A DNA stretch of 18,316 nucleotides from Sideroxydans sp. Its GTDB lineage: Bacteria > Pseudomonadota > Gammaproteobacteria > Burkholderiales > Gallionellaceae. The stretch is from NCBI GenBank assembly GCA_030823965.1, contig JAVBYP010000084.1, positions 1 to 18,316 of the forward strand, in the 5' to 3' direction. The notes under the pieces are model-generated. The model did no database searches and was not told the DNA's origin. It was given only the letters and a program-made list of their open reading frames with translations. Both the position numbers and the translations under genes were made by a program. Shown one piece after another: positions 7,571-15,529 of this stretch (position 1 is the first letter of the stretch; each line of letters begins with the position of its first letter).

Positions 7571-9091
7571 ATGAAAATAGAGAATCTCTCCGAAGCCAAG
7601 ACCAACATCCTCAGCGGCCTCACCGTCGCGCTCGCCCTCGTGCCCGAAGCCATCGCTTTCGCGCTGGTAGCGCAGGTGCATCCGCTGGTCGGGCTGTATG
7701 CCGCCTTCATGGTGGGCCTGATCACCTCGTTGATCGGCGGTCGCCCCGGCATGATTTCGGGCGCGACCGGTGCGCTGGCCGTGGTGATGGTGGCGTTGGT
7801 GGTCACGCACGGCGTGGAATACCTGTTCGCCACCGTGGTGCTGATGGGCGTGTTGCAGATCGGCTTCGGGTTGGCCAAGCTCGGCAAGTTGATCCGCATG
7901 GTGCCGCATCCGGTGATGCTAGGCTTCGTCAACGGCCTGGCCATCGTCATCTTCCTTGCGCAGATGAGCCACTTCAAGATCACGGCAGCAGACGGTACGC
8001 AGACCTGGATGAGCGGCGTGCCGCTCTACATCATGCTCGGTCTGATCGCGCTGACCATTGCCATCATCTACCTGCTGCCGCGCTTCACTAAAGTGTTGCC
8101 GTCCACGCTAGCCGCCATCGTCGCCACCTCCGCGTTGGTGATCTTCTTCGGCATCGACACCAAGACCGTGGGTGACATGGCTTCCATCGCAGGCGGCCTG
8201 CCGACATTCCACCTGCCCGATGTGCCGCTGAACTGGGAGACGCTGCAGATCATCTTTCCCTACAGCGTGATACTCGCCGCCATCGGCCTAATCGAATCGC
8301 TGCTGACGCTGAACCTGATCGACACTATGACCGACACGCGCGGCAAGCCCAATCGTGCCAGCATCGGTCAGGGTGTAGCCAATGTGATCACCGGCTTCTT
8401 CGGAGGAATGGGTGGTTGCGCGATGATCGGCCAGAGCATGATCAACGTCACCAACGGCGCGGTGAAGAACCTGTCCGGTATCGCCGCCGCACTGTTCCTG
8501 CTCACCTTCATCCTGTTCGCATCGGAATGGATAGAGATGATCCCGCTGGCCGCGCTGATCGGCCTGATGTTCGTGGTGTCGGAGAAGACCTTCGAGTGGG
8601 GCAGCTTCAATCTGTTCGGCAAAGTGCCGCGCACCGACATCGTGGTCGGCCTCACCGTCGCCATCGTCACCGTGCTGACCGACCTCGCCATCGCGGTCAT
8701 CGTCGGCATCATCATCTCGGCGCTGGCCTTCGCCTGGGAACATGCCAAGAGTATGGAAGTGCGCGTGACCACCGAAGAGCACGGCTGGAAGGTCTACGAG
8801 TTGCACGGTTCGCTGTTCTTCGCCTCATCACAGAATTTCCTAAACCTGTTCACTCCGAAGGAGGATCCAGAAGAAGTGGTGATCGACTTCAAGCACGCAC
8901 GCGTCAAGGACCATTCCGGCCTAGAAGTCATAGACCAATTGGCCGAACGCTATACGCAGCAAGGCAAGAAGCTGCACCTGCGCCACCTGAGCCCAGATTG
9001 TTTGGAGCTACTGGGTAAAGCCAAAGGTATGGTGGAAGTGAACGTGCTGGAAGACCCGCACTACCATCCGGCGGATAACCGCTTGGGCTGA
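7571..9091 (+). CDS. SulP-family inorganic anion transporter with STAS domain
   Basis: 506 residues. The membrane part (about 1-400) has the SulP/SLC26 features: LSGLTVALALVPEAIAFAL at the start, GLYAAF, GRPGMISGATGALAVV in TM3, and PHPVMLGFVNGLAIVIFLAQ. The C-terminal STAS domain (about 410-490) has the switch motif DHSGLEVID with a conserved Ser. Substrates in this family include sulfate, bicarbonate and other anions. The start is set by GAGG six bases before the ATG; the open frame upstream is not needed. Codon use is noticeably richer in C- and G-ending codons than in the flanking genes (about 62 % GC in a sampled line against about 50 % in the antiporter). The NhaD gene follows 64 bases on, so Na+-coupled bicarbonate import as in BicA is possible. 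The substrate is not determinable from sequence. Confidence 0.93.
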   Translation: MKIENLSEAKTNILSGLTVALALVPEAIAFALVAQVHPLVGLYAAFMVGLITSLIGGRPGMISGATGALAVVMVALVVTHGVEYLFATVVLMGVLQIGFGLAKLGKLIRMVPHPVMLGFVNGLAIVIFLAQMSHFKITAADGTQTWMSGVPLYIMLGLIALTIAIIYLLPRFTKVLPSTLAAIVATSALVIFFGIDTKTVGDMASIAGGLPTFHLPDVPLNWETLQIIFPYSVILAAIGLIESLLTLNLIDTMTDTRGKPNRASIGQGVANVITGFFGGMGGCAMIGQSMINVTNGAVKNLSGIAAALFLLTFILFASEWIEMIPLAALIGLMFVVSEKTFEWGSFNLFGKVPRTDIVVGLTVAIVTVLTDLAIAVIVGIIISALAFAWEHAKSMEVRVTTEEHGWKVYELHGSLFFASSQNFLNLFTPKEDPEEVVIDFKHARVKDHSGLEVIDQLAERYTQQGKKLHLRHLSPDCLELLGKAKGMVEVNVLEDPHYHPADNRLG

Positions 9092-9155
9092 TTCATGCGA
9101 GAATCGCGCCGAGATTTTTGATTAACCATTCTGCAGTCGTATTGAAAAGGATCAA

Positions 9156-10424
9156 ATGATGGAAACGTTATTGGTTGCTATCTTCGTCGTCGCTTATGCG
9201 GCGATCGCGTTCGAACATCCATTGAAGGTGAACAAGAGTGTCCCTGCGCTCATTGGGGCGGGTACGCTGTGGACGGTCTACGCGATGTATACCGGTGATG
9301 TTGGCGGACATTTGAACGAGACTTTGTCTGCCACTGCGCAGATCGTCTTTTTCTTGTTGGGCGCGATGACCATCGTCGAGGTGATCGATGCGCACGATGG
9401 ATTCGATGTCATCACCGACAAGATCAAAACGACTCAGGTCACGACGTTGCTGTGGCTAGTGGGACTGGTCACTTTCTTCTTGAGCGCGGTGCTCGATAAC
9501 TTGACCACCACCATCGTGATGATCTCGGTCGTGCGCAAATTGTTGGGCGTGCGTGAAGATCGATTGTTCTTCGCCGGAATCATCATCATCGCTGCCAATG
9601 CGGGCGGTGCATGGTCACCCATCGGTGACGTGACGACCACCATGTTGTGGATAGGAGGTCAGATCACCGCGCTGGCGATCATAGAAGGAGTGTTCTTGGC
9701 ATCCTTGGTGAATCTGCTTGTCCCGCTAATGGTGGTCAGCTATATAAATCGCGGCAAGTTGGTCACACCACCTAGCAAAGTGGAAGTCTCCGAAGGTGGG
9801 GCTCCTAACAGCGTCATGGAACGCAACATCATGTTCTATGCCGGTATCGGTGTGCTGTGTGCGGTGCCGGTGTTCAAGACCGTGACGCACCTGCCGCCCT
9901 TCATGGGCATCTTGTTCGGCCTGGGATTGTTATGGCTTACGGGCGAATTACTGCATCGCAACAAACCAGACGAAGAGAAGCAACATCTGACCTTGGTTGC
10001 CGCTTTGCAACGCATCGATATGGCTTCCCTCGTATTCTTCATCGGTATCTTGCTAGCTGTTGCGACCTTGGAACATACGCACATCCTTGCCGGGCTGGCG
10101 CACTGGTTGGATCAAACTGTGGGTAGCCAGTCGCTCATCGTGTTCATCTTTGGTCTAGTCAGTGCCATCGTGGATAACGTTCCGATGGTGGCGGCGGCGA
10201 TGGGTATGTACCCATTGGAACAATATCCTGCTGATTCCTTCTTGTGGGAATTCATGGCTTACGCAGCGGGAACCGGGGGTTCTATCCTCATCATCGGATC
10301 CGCAGCAGGTGTGGCCGCGATGGGTATCGAGAAGATCGAGTTCTTCTGGTACGTCAAGAAGATCAGCTTGCTTGCGTTACTTGGTTACATTGGCGGTGCG
10401 CTGGTATATATCGTCACTCATTGA
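9156..10424 (+). CDS. nhaD: NhaD-type Na+/H+ antiporter
   Basis: A polytopic inner-membrane antiporter of 422 residues that expels Na+ (or Li+) in exchange for H+. Characteristic NhaD segments are VLDNLTTTIVMISVVRKLL, ANAGGAWSPIGDVTTTMLW and AIVDNVPMVAAAMGMYP, which carry the conserved Asp residues of the ion-transporter superfamily; AAGTGGSILIIGSAAGVAAMG is near the C-terminus. Length fits the family. AAAAGG precedes two adjacent ATGs (9156 and 9159); spacing slightly favours the second. It follows SulP in the same direction and ends before a strong terminator. Its likely job is sodium homeostasis, serving Na+-coupled importers nearby (inference). Confidence 0.92.
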   Translation: MMETLLVAIFVVAYAAIAFEHPLKVNKSVPALIGAGTLWTVYAMYTGDVGGHLNETLSATAQIVFFLLGAMTIVEVIDAHDGFDVITDKIKTTQVTTLLWLVGLVTFFLSAVLDNLTTTIVMISVVRKLLGVREDRLFFAGIIIIAANAGGAWSPIGDVTTTMLWIGGQITALAIIEGVFLASLVNLLVPLMVVSYINRGKLVTPPSKVEVSEGGAPNSVMERNIMFYAGIGVLCAVPVFKTVTHLPPFMGILFGLGLLWLTGELLHRNKPDEEKQHLTLVAALQRIDMASLVFFIGILLAVATLEHTHILAGLAHWLDQTVGSQSLIVFIFGLVSAIVDNVPMVAAAMGMYPLEQYPADSFLWEFMAYAAGTGGSILIIGSAAGVAAMGIEKIEFFWYVKKISLLALLGYIGGALVYIVTH

Positions 10425-10437
10425 TCGATTACTCTCC

Positions 10438-10468
10438 AAAGGCATGGCCGCTCGGCCATGCCTTTTTT
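10438..10468. terminator. Rho-independent terminator between convergent nhaD and sensor kinase genes
   Basis: Perfect 9-base stem GGCATGGCC (10441-10449) with GGCCATGCC (10454-10462), a 4-base loop and a run of six T (10463-10468). The AAA at 10438-10440 extends the stem and provides a T-run on the other strand, so it probably works in both directions. Confidence 0.93.
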
Positions 10469-10472
10469 GTTC

Positions 10473-11849
10473 CTACGGTTTCGGAAAGTTGATGCTGAAG
10501 CGTGTGCCGATGCCATTGGTCCCGCTGTCTAGATTGAGCGCGGCGCCGTGACGTTTGGCTACTTCTGCCACGATGGCAAGTCCGAGACCGCTACCGCTCT
10601 GGCCTGTCCCTAATACGCGATAGAAACGCTCGAACACGCGCTCGCGATGTTTCGGGTCGATGCCTAGCCCGTTGTCTTCTATGCTCAATTCGTTGTGATG
10701 TTCAGCCTCACGGACGCTCACTGTGATGTGGCCGTTGGCGGGCGTGTATCGAATGGCGTTGTCGATGAGATTGTTGAGCATCTCTATCAGACTGGTCATA
10801 TCGCCTCTAATCTCGATATGTTCTGAGCTGCCCTCAAATCCGATGTCGATGTTTTTTTCCAGCGCCATCTGCACCCAAGTGACAGTGCATTCTTGTGCTA
10901 GTTGATTCAGATCCAGCAAGCTAAAGTTCTGCGTGCTTTGCCCGCCTGGTTCGTTGCGTGCTAATGCCAACAACTGATTCACCAAACGGATCCCGTGCTG
11001 AGTGTTGTTCAGGATGTGTTCGAGCGCACGTTGTTTTTGTTGCGTGTCGCTTGAGCGCAAGGCCAATTCGGACTGCGTCTTCAATCCAGCGAAGGGGGTG
11101 CGCAACTGGTGTGCGGCATCTGCCACAAAGCGTTGCTGGGCAGACATCACTTGCTTCAAACGTTCCAGCAGATCATTCACCGCGTCGATGAGCGGGCGCA
11201 CCTCAGTCGGTGCTTGACTGCCATCCAGCTGACTCAAGTCATCGCGCTTGCGGTTCAGCACCTCGTGGCGTAAGCGCTCGAGGGGATGTAAGCCTTGTTT
11301 CAGTCCATACCAAACCACGGCCAGTGCGATGAGCGTGAGTAACAATTGCGGGATGACGATATTAGCCAAGATGCCTCGGATCAACGCTTGGCGTTGCTGG
11401 GTGGTTTCCGAGACGTGCAGCTGCAGCATCTCGCCATGAGAGGTGAAGGTCAGGCTCACCATGCGAGTCTTGAGTCCTTCGCGCTCGCCGTTACTGAACA
11501 GCGGGCCGGGGCGGCCACGGCGGTAAGAGAGCGGTCGTAGCGTGTTGCCATTACCTGCCAGTTTTCGCCCCTCGCTATCAGTCACTGTGTACATAACTTT
11601 GTCAGGCATGCCAGGGTCTGAGCCGTCAGGAAGGATCGGCATCGCATCGAATTGTTCATGCCCACTGCCCAGCTTGAGTGTCGAGGCGATCTCGTTGGCG
11701 CGTTGCAACAAGACGAGGTCGTAGGGTTGATTGGCGTAGTTGATCGTGGCGAAATAACCCACGACGGTGCTGACGATCCATAACAAATAGAGCGACACCA
11801 ACAAGCGTTGCATCAAGTAGGCGCGCAGTGAGCGGATCGTGGATGCCAT
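10473..11849 (-). CDS. Two-component sensor histidine kinase (TctE-like)
   Basis: 458 residues. TM1 lies at about 14-36 and TM2 at about 160-182. The periplasmic domain between them resembles the 2CSK_N domain of TctE/QseC-type kinases. HAMP-like linker follows at about 183-235; the H-box FVADAAHQLRTP has the phospho-acceptor His247. The catalytic ATPase domain has the N-box with N364, G1 DNGLGI (392-397) and G2 GSGLGLAI (419-426). All catalytic motifs are intact. It lies 38 bases after the response regulator gene and should be cotranscribed with it. The ribosome-binding site is weak. The pair is divergent from a sodium:solute symporter operon, which suggests the kinase senses a small organic acid or the transport state. 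This is inference; TctDE itself controls tricarboxylate uptake. Confidence 0.9.
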   Translation of the reverse strand: MASTIRSLRAYLMQRLLVSLYLLWIVSTVVGYFATINYANQPYDLVLLQRANEIASTLKLGSGHEQFDAMPILPDGSDPGMPDKVMYTVTDSEGRKLAGNGNTLRPLSYRRGRPGPLFSNGEREGLKTRMVSLTFTSHGEMLQLHVSETTQQRQALIRGILANIVIPQLLLTLIALAVVWYGLKQGLHPLERLRHEVLNRKRDDLSQLDGSQAPTEVRPLIDAVNDLLERLKQVMSAQQRFVADAAHQLRTPFAGLKTQSELALRSSDTQQKQRALEHILNNTQHGIRLVNQLLALARNEPGGQSTQNFSLLDLNQLAQECTVTWVQMALEKNIDIGFEGSSEHIEIRGDMTSLIEMLNNLIDNAIRYTPANGHITVSVREAEHHNELSIEDNGLGIDPKHRERVFERFYRVLGTGQSGSGLGLAIVAEVAKRHGAALNLDSGTNGIGTRFSINFPKP

Positions 11850-11887
11850 GGGTGTCGGTCGACTCGCGGTGAAGGGGCAGTGCGAGT

Positions 11888-12571
11888 CTAAGTGTTTGAT
11901 GCAGGCATGCTGTCGATGACGTAACCCAGTCCACGGATGGTGCGGATGGTCACGCCGGCAGGTTCGATCTTTTTGCGTAAGCGATGGATATAGACTTCGA
12001 TAGCGTTGTTGCTAGCTTCTTCCGCATAGCTATAAAGGCGCTCTAACAACTGCTCTTTGCTCACCACCCAGCCTGTACGCAACATCAGCGCCTCCAACAC
12101 GCTCATCTCGCGTGTGGTCAGCTCTAAGGCCGTACCATTGATCGATGCGCGACGCCCTACGCTGTCGAACGTCAACATGCCACAGATAAAGAGAGGATTC
12201 ACACCGCATTGCCCGCGCCGAATGAGTGCGCGCACACGCGCTTCCAGTTCGGGCAGGCTGAATGGTTTCACCATGTAATCGTCGGCCCCCAGATCCAGTC
12301 CTTTGACGCGGTCGCCTTCAGCATCGCGGGCGGTGAGGATGATGACGGGCACTTGCTTGTTCTTCTCGCGCAGACCGCGCAAGACACTGAAGCCATCCAC
12401 CTTGGGTAGTCCTAGATCAAGGATCACTAGATCGAAAGGTTGTTCGCCGCTCAGGATGGTGTTCGCCGCTTGGCCATCTTTCACGCAGTCCACGGCATAG
12501 CCGGACTGCTTCATGGAGCGGCACAATCCATCGGATAGCACTTCGTCGTCTTCGGCGATCAGGATGCGCAT
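11888..12571 (-). CDS. OmpR-family response regulator (TctD/QseB-like)
   Basis: 227 residues. The receiver domain (1-115) has the acidic pair D8/D9, phospho-acceptor D52 in LVILDLGLP, T80 in ILTARD, and the conserved Lys in MVKPF. The C-terminal winged helix (about 125-220) has LTTREMSVLEALMLRTG, the recognition helix SNNAIEVYIHRLRKKI and the wing IRTIRGLGYVI. It is the first gene of the operon with the kinase. The 131-base spacer to the divergent symporter operon holds a GTTAAG-N5-CTTAGA direct repeat, a likely binding site for this class of regulator. Confidence 0.93.
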   Translation of the reverse strand: MRILIAEDDEVLSDGLCRSMKQSGYAVDCVKDGQAANTILSGEQPFDLVILDLGLPKVDGFSVLRGLREKNKQVPVIILTARDAEGDRVKGLDLGADDYMVKPFSLPELEARVRALIRRGQCGVNPLFICGMLTFDSVGRRASINGTALELTTREMSVLEALMLRTGWVVSKEQLLERLYSYAEEASNNAIEVYIHRLRKKIEPAGVTIRTIRGLGYVIDSMPASNT

Positions 12572-12601
12572 GGCTATGTCAGTAAGCTGTAAGGATGGGA
12601 A

Positions 12602-12618
12602 GTTAAGTTGCGCTTAGA
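12602..12618. promoter_or_regulatory. Candidate response-regulator box GTTAAG-N5-CTTAGA
   Basis: Two hexamer half-sites in direct orientation, 11 bases apart start to start, in the spacer between the response regulator and the symporter operon. OmpR-family regulators of the PmrA/QseB type bind CTTAAG-N5-CTTAAG-like repeats; here each half differs from that by one or two bases. The link is a prediction. Confidence 0.4.
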
Positions 12619-12702
12619 ATGGGGGCATTTTAAGGCGAAGCAGGTAATTGTCCAAACGATAGCCACGTTCCGCCGCAAGTTAGCATCTCGATCGAGGGAG
12701 TC

Positions 12703-12957
12703 ATGGACAAGTATCAACAGTATTGGAGGCAGAATCTGCGTTTGACGGGTTTGCTGTTGGCGGTGTGGTTCGTCGCCACGTTCGTCGTAGGTTGGTTCGC
12801 GCGCGAGTTGCAGTCCTTTACGGTGCTGGGTTTCCCATTCTCTTTCTTTATGGCTGCGCAGGGGGCTTTGTTGGTCTATGTCGTCCTGGTGGGTTATTAC
12901 GCCTACCGTATGGATAAGCTGGATCGAGAGTTCGGCATGCAAGAATCGGATCATTGA
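12703..12957 (+). CDS. DUF4212 small membrane subunit of a sodium:solute symporter
   Basis: 84 residues with two hydrophobic segments (about 14-31 and 45-67), charged N- and C-termini and the motif YWRQNLRLTG at the start, typical of DUF4212 proteins, the small partner found directly upstream of VC_2705-type symporters. GAGG precedes the ATG by about five bases. The stop TGA and the next ATG share one base, so translation is coupled. Its biochemical role in the family is not established; an accessory or stabilising subunit is assumed. Confidence 0.88.
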   Translation: MDKYQQYWRQNLRLTGLLLAVWFVATFVVGWFARELQSFTVLGFPFSFFMAAQGALLVYVVLVGYYAYRMDKLDREFGMQESDH

Positions 12958-15053
12958 TGGGCGCGTCAGTCCAATCTCACTTCGTCTCCCAGCTGAAGCG
13001 TTACTACGCCATTTACACGGGTGGGGTGATCGGCTTCATCGTATTGCTCTCCATCTTGGAACAGATGGGCGTACCCAACAAAGTCTTAGGCTATATCTTC
13101 CTTGGTGTGACAGTGTCGATGTATGCGGGTATCGGTATCCTCTCGCGCACATCCGATGTCTCTGAATATTACGTTGCAGGACGCCGTGTGCCGGCAATAT
13201 TCAATGGCATGGCGACCGCAGCCGACTGGATGTCGGCAGCCAGCTTCATTGGACTTGCCGGTACGCTGTATCTTTCTGGTTATGATGGTTTGGCATTCGT
13301 GCTGGGGTGGACGGGCGGCTATTGTTTGGTCGCTTTACTGCTCGCGCCGTATCTGCGGAAGTTCGGTCATTACACCATCCCGGATTTTCTAGGGGCACGT
13401 TACGGCGGCAGTTTGCCTCGGTCTATCGGTGTGTTCGCGGCTATTCTTTGTTCGTTCACTTATGTCATCGCGCAGATTTATGGCGTGGGACTCATCGTCA
13501 GCCGTTTCACCGGCCTTGATTTTGGCGTCGGCGTATTCGTTGGCCTTGGGAGCATCTTGGTGTGCTCGTTCTTGGGGGGTATGCGTGCCGTCACGTGGAC
13601 GCAAGTCGCGCAGTACGTCATTCTCATCGTTGCGTATCTCATTCCCGTCATCTGGTTGTCGGTGAAGCACACGGGCAATCCTGTGCCGCAGGTGGCCTAT
13701 GGCTACGTGCTGCAACAAGTCACCGCGCGTGAGAACGTATTGAATGATGCAGCTACGCCAGAGGGGGCGCGCGAAGCCGAAGTGCGTGCCATCTTCAAAC
13801 AACAGCGAATAGTCGATGAGGACAAGTTAAAAGCACTAGAAGAGGGCGGGGCGAACTACCTCGATGCAGAGCGAGAAAAGCGTCTGCATGCTGTGGAGCT
13901 CTTGCGAGCTCAACACGACGCTGACCCCAAAGAGATAGCCGCTGCCGAAAATGAACTGGCGGCGTTCCCTAAAGATGTGACCTCTGCCCGCAACACTTGG
14001 CGAGCCGCAGTAGAAACGGATAAAGCCAAGTCATCCCCTGTCATCGCCCATGCCGAACCATTCGCGGGCGCAGATGAAGAGACGCGCGACAACAAACGCA
14101 AGAACTTCTTAGCACTCGTAATGTGCCTCATGGTCGGAACGGCCGCCTTGCCGCATATCCTCATGCGTTTCTACACCACGCCCTCAGTGAAGGAGGCGCG
14201 CATGTCGGTGTTCTGGTCTTTGTTGTTCATCTGCCTGCTCTACATCACCGCCCCGGCCTTAGCCGTATTGGCCAAATACGATGTTTATACCCTGCTAGTG
14301 GGATCGAGCTTTTCAGAATTGCCAAGCTGGGTATCTGCATGGGCTGCAGTGGATAAGACATTGATGAGTGTCACCGACATCAATAAGGACGGCATCGTGC
14401 AACTTGCCGAGATCACTATCGGCGGCGACCTCATCATGCTCGCCACACCTGAGATCGCAGGTATGCCCTATGTCATCACAGCCTTGGTGGCGGCGGGCGG
14501 ATTAGCGGCCGCCTTATCAACCGCAGACGGTTTGATGCTCACCATCGCCAACACGCTTTCTCATGATGTGTATTACAAGATGATCGACCCGCGTGCGCCC
14601 ACCAGACGTCGCCTCATCATCTCTAAATCACTATTGTTAATGGTCGCCGTCTTGGCCGCGTACATCACCTCATTCAAGCCTGGAGACATCTTGTTCCTAG
14701 TGGGCGCAGCATTTTCATTAGCGGCATCCGCATTCTTCCCTGCTTTGGCCTTGGGCATCTTTTGGAAACGGGCGAACAAAATGGGTGCCGTCATCGGCAT
14801 GGTCAGCGGCTTGGGAACGTGCATGGTATATATGTTCATCACCTATCCATTCTTTGGTGTGAATGCACCACTGTGGTGGGACATCAATCCGATCTCTGCA
14901 GGTATCTTCGGTATGCCGGTAGGTTTCATCGGCGTCATCATAGGGAGCTTGCTCACCAATGCGCCAAGCAAAGAGATCCAAGCCATGGTCGATCATGTGC
15001 GCTACCCCAACATGCGTCTCGATAGCTTCCTCGAAAACGCCGACCACAAATGA
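12957..15053 (+). CDS. Long sodium:solute symporter (SSS family, VC_2705-like; possible acetate/carboxylate uptake)
   Basis: About 698 residues from the ATG at 12957 (a TTG at 12954 is possible). It has the SSS fold: EYYVAGRRVPAIFNGMATAADWMSAASFIGLAGTLY is split over TM1-TM2, then GARYG, GGMRAVTWTQVAQYVIL, MVGTAALPHILMRFYTTP, and AAGGLAAALSTADGLMLTIANTLSHD, the sodium-site helix. Two features stand out. A charged, Ala/Glu-rich soluble insert of about 125 residues (about 255-380) lies between two membrane helices. A DINKDGIVQLAE segment (14376-14411) matches an EF-hand loop. VC_2705 relatives are linked to acetate uptake (ActP in Vibrio), but the substrate here is not proven. It follows the DUF4212 gene by translational coupling and overlaps the next gene by four bases; control by the divergent two-component system is likely. 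Confidence 0.9.
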   Translation: MGASVQSHFVSQLKRYYAIYTGGVIGFIVLLSILEQMGVPNKVLGYIFLGVTVSMYAGIGILSRTSDVSEYYVAGRRVPAIFNGMATAADWMSAASFIGLAGTLYLSGYDGLAFVLGWTGGYCLVALLLAPYLRKFGHYTIPDFLGARYGGSLPRSIGVFAAILCSFTYVIAQIYGVGLIVSRFTGLDFGVGVFVGLGSILVCSFLGGMRAVTWTQVAQYVILIVAYLIPVIWLSVKHTGNPVPQVAYGYVLQQVTARENVLNDAATPEGAREAEVRAIFKQQRIVDEDKLKALEEGGANYLDAEREKRLHAVELLRAQHDADPKEIAAAENELAAFPKDVTSARNTWRAAVETDKAKSSPVIAHAEPFAGADEETRDNKRKNFLALVMCLMVGTAALPHILMRFYTTPSVKEARMSVFWSLLFICLLYITAPALAVLAKYDVYTLLVGSSFSELPSWVSAWAAVDKTLMSVTDINKDGIVQLAEITIGGDLIMLATPEIAGMPYVITALVAAGGLAAALSTADGLMLTIANTLSHDVYYKMIDPRAPTRRRLIISKSLLLMVAVLAAYITSFKPGDILFLVGAAFSLAASAFFPALALGIFWKRANKMGAVIGMVSGLGTCMVYMFITYPFFGVNAPLWWDINPISAGIFGMPVGFIGVIIGSLLTNAPSKEIQAMVDHVRYPNMRLDSFLENADHK

Positions 15054-15361
15054 ACTCTCCAGAACTGTTCATCATCAGCACACTCAAGGCGCTGGTTGAG
15101 ATAGCGACGCTGTCGCTACTGGCGCAAGGCGTGGTGGGTTTGCTCTCAGGGCAAGCACGCCAGCAAAATATCTTCTATCGACTGTTTCAGACCGTCACCA
15201 ACCCCGTCATCAAAGCCGTGCGCTACATCACCCCCCGCTTCATTGCAGACGCTCATCTTCCGCTCGTCACCTTTTTTATCTTGTTTTGGATGTGGATCAT
15301 GCTGATCTATGCCAAGGCATCTGTGTGCCACGCACAACATCTGGCTTGCTTCAGTAGATGA
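15050..15361 (+). CDS. Small YggT-like membrane protein, third gene of the symporter operon
   Basis: 103 residues with two hydrophobic segments (about 8-30 and 71-88). The segment VTNPVIKAVRYITPRF before the second membrane helix resembles the NP-x-I-x-P-R-x-x-P pattern of YggT repeats, but there is only one such unit. The ATGA overlap with the symporter stop shows coupling. Function unknown; a partner of the symporter is suggested only by position. No T-rich terminator follows; a weak hairpin (GTGGCT...AGCCGC near 15375-15391) is present. Confidence 0.75.
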   Translation: MNSPELFIISTLKALVEIATLSLLAQGVVGLLSGQARQQNIFYRLFQTVTNPVIKAVRYITPRFIADAHLPLVTFFILFWMWIMLIYAKASVCHAQHLACFSR

Positions 15362-15367
15362 TTGCGG

Positions 15368-15397
15368 TTGGACGGTGGCTATAAAAGCCGCTATCCT
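15368..15397 (+). promoter_or_regulatory. Predicted promoter of the tRNA-Arg region
   Basis: TTGGAC (15368-15373), an 18-base spacer and TATCCT (15392-15397), followed by a GC-rich stretch, as is common at stable-RNA promoters. It sits 17 bases upstream of the decayed tRNA copy and is the best candidate for driving both copies. Confidence 0.35.
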
Positions 15398-15414
15398 CCG
15401 CACCGCTTCAAAAC

Positions 15415-15480
15415 GCGCTCGTAGCTCAGCTGGATAGAGTATTGGTTTCCGAAGCTTATGGTCATTCGGGCGTGGTGGGA
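15415..15480 (+). pseudogene. Decayed tRNA-Arg copy (5' half only)
   Basis: Bases 15415-15454 match the 5' half of the intact tRNA-Arg downstream almost base for base: acceptor strand GCGCTCG, D-arm GCTCAGCTGGATAGAGT, and anticodon loop TTTCCGAA. From 15455 the match breaks up: the anticodon stem no longer pairs, the T-arm TTCGAAT is missing, and no complementary acceptor strand or CCA is present. The 3' part holds a different hairpin (GGTCATT with AATGACC). It cannot fold as a tRNA. Confidence 0.7.
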
Positions 15481-15529
15481 TAAAATGACCGTAGGTTCAC
15501 TTAGTAGTTTCCGTGCCTTTTTCAATCAT

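Noticed and set aside
7453..9018. Long shadow frames over the SulP gene (minus 7453-7983, minus 8288-8806, plus 8416-9018)
   Set aside because: The GC-rich codons of SulP keep other frames open; the translations are His/Asp-, Thr- or Arg-rich without any domain.
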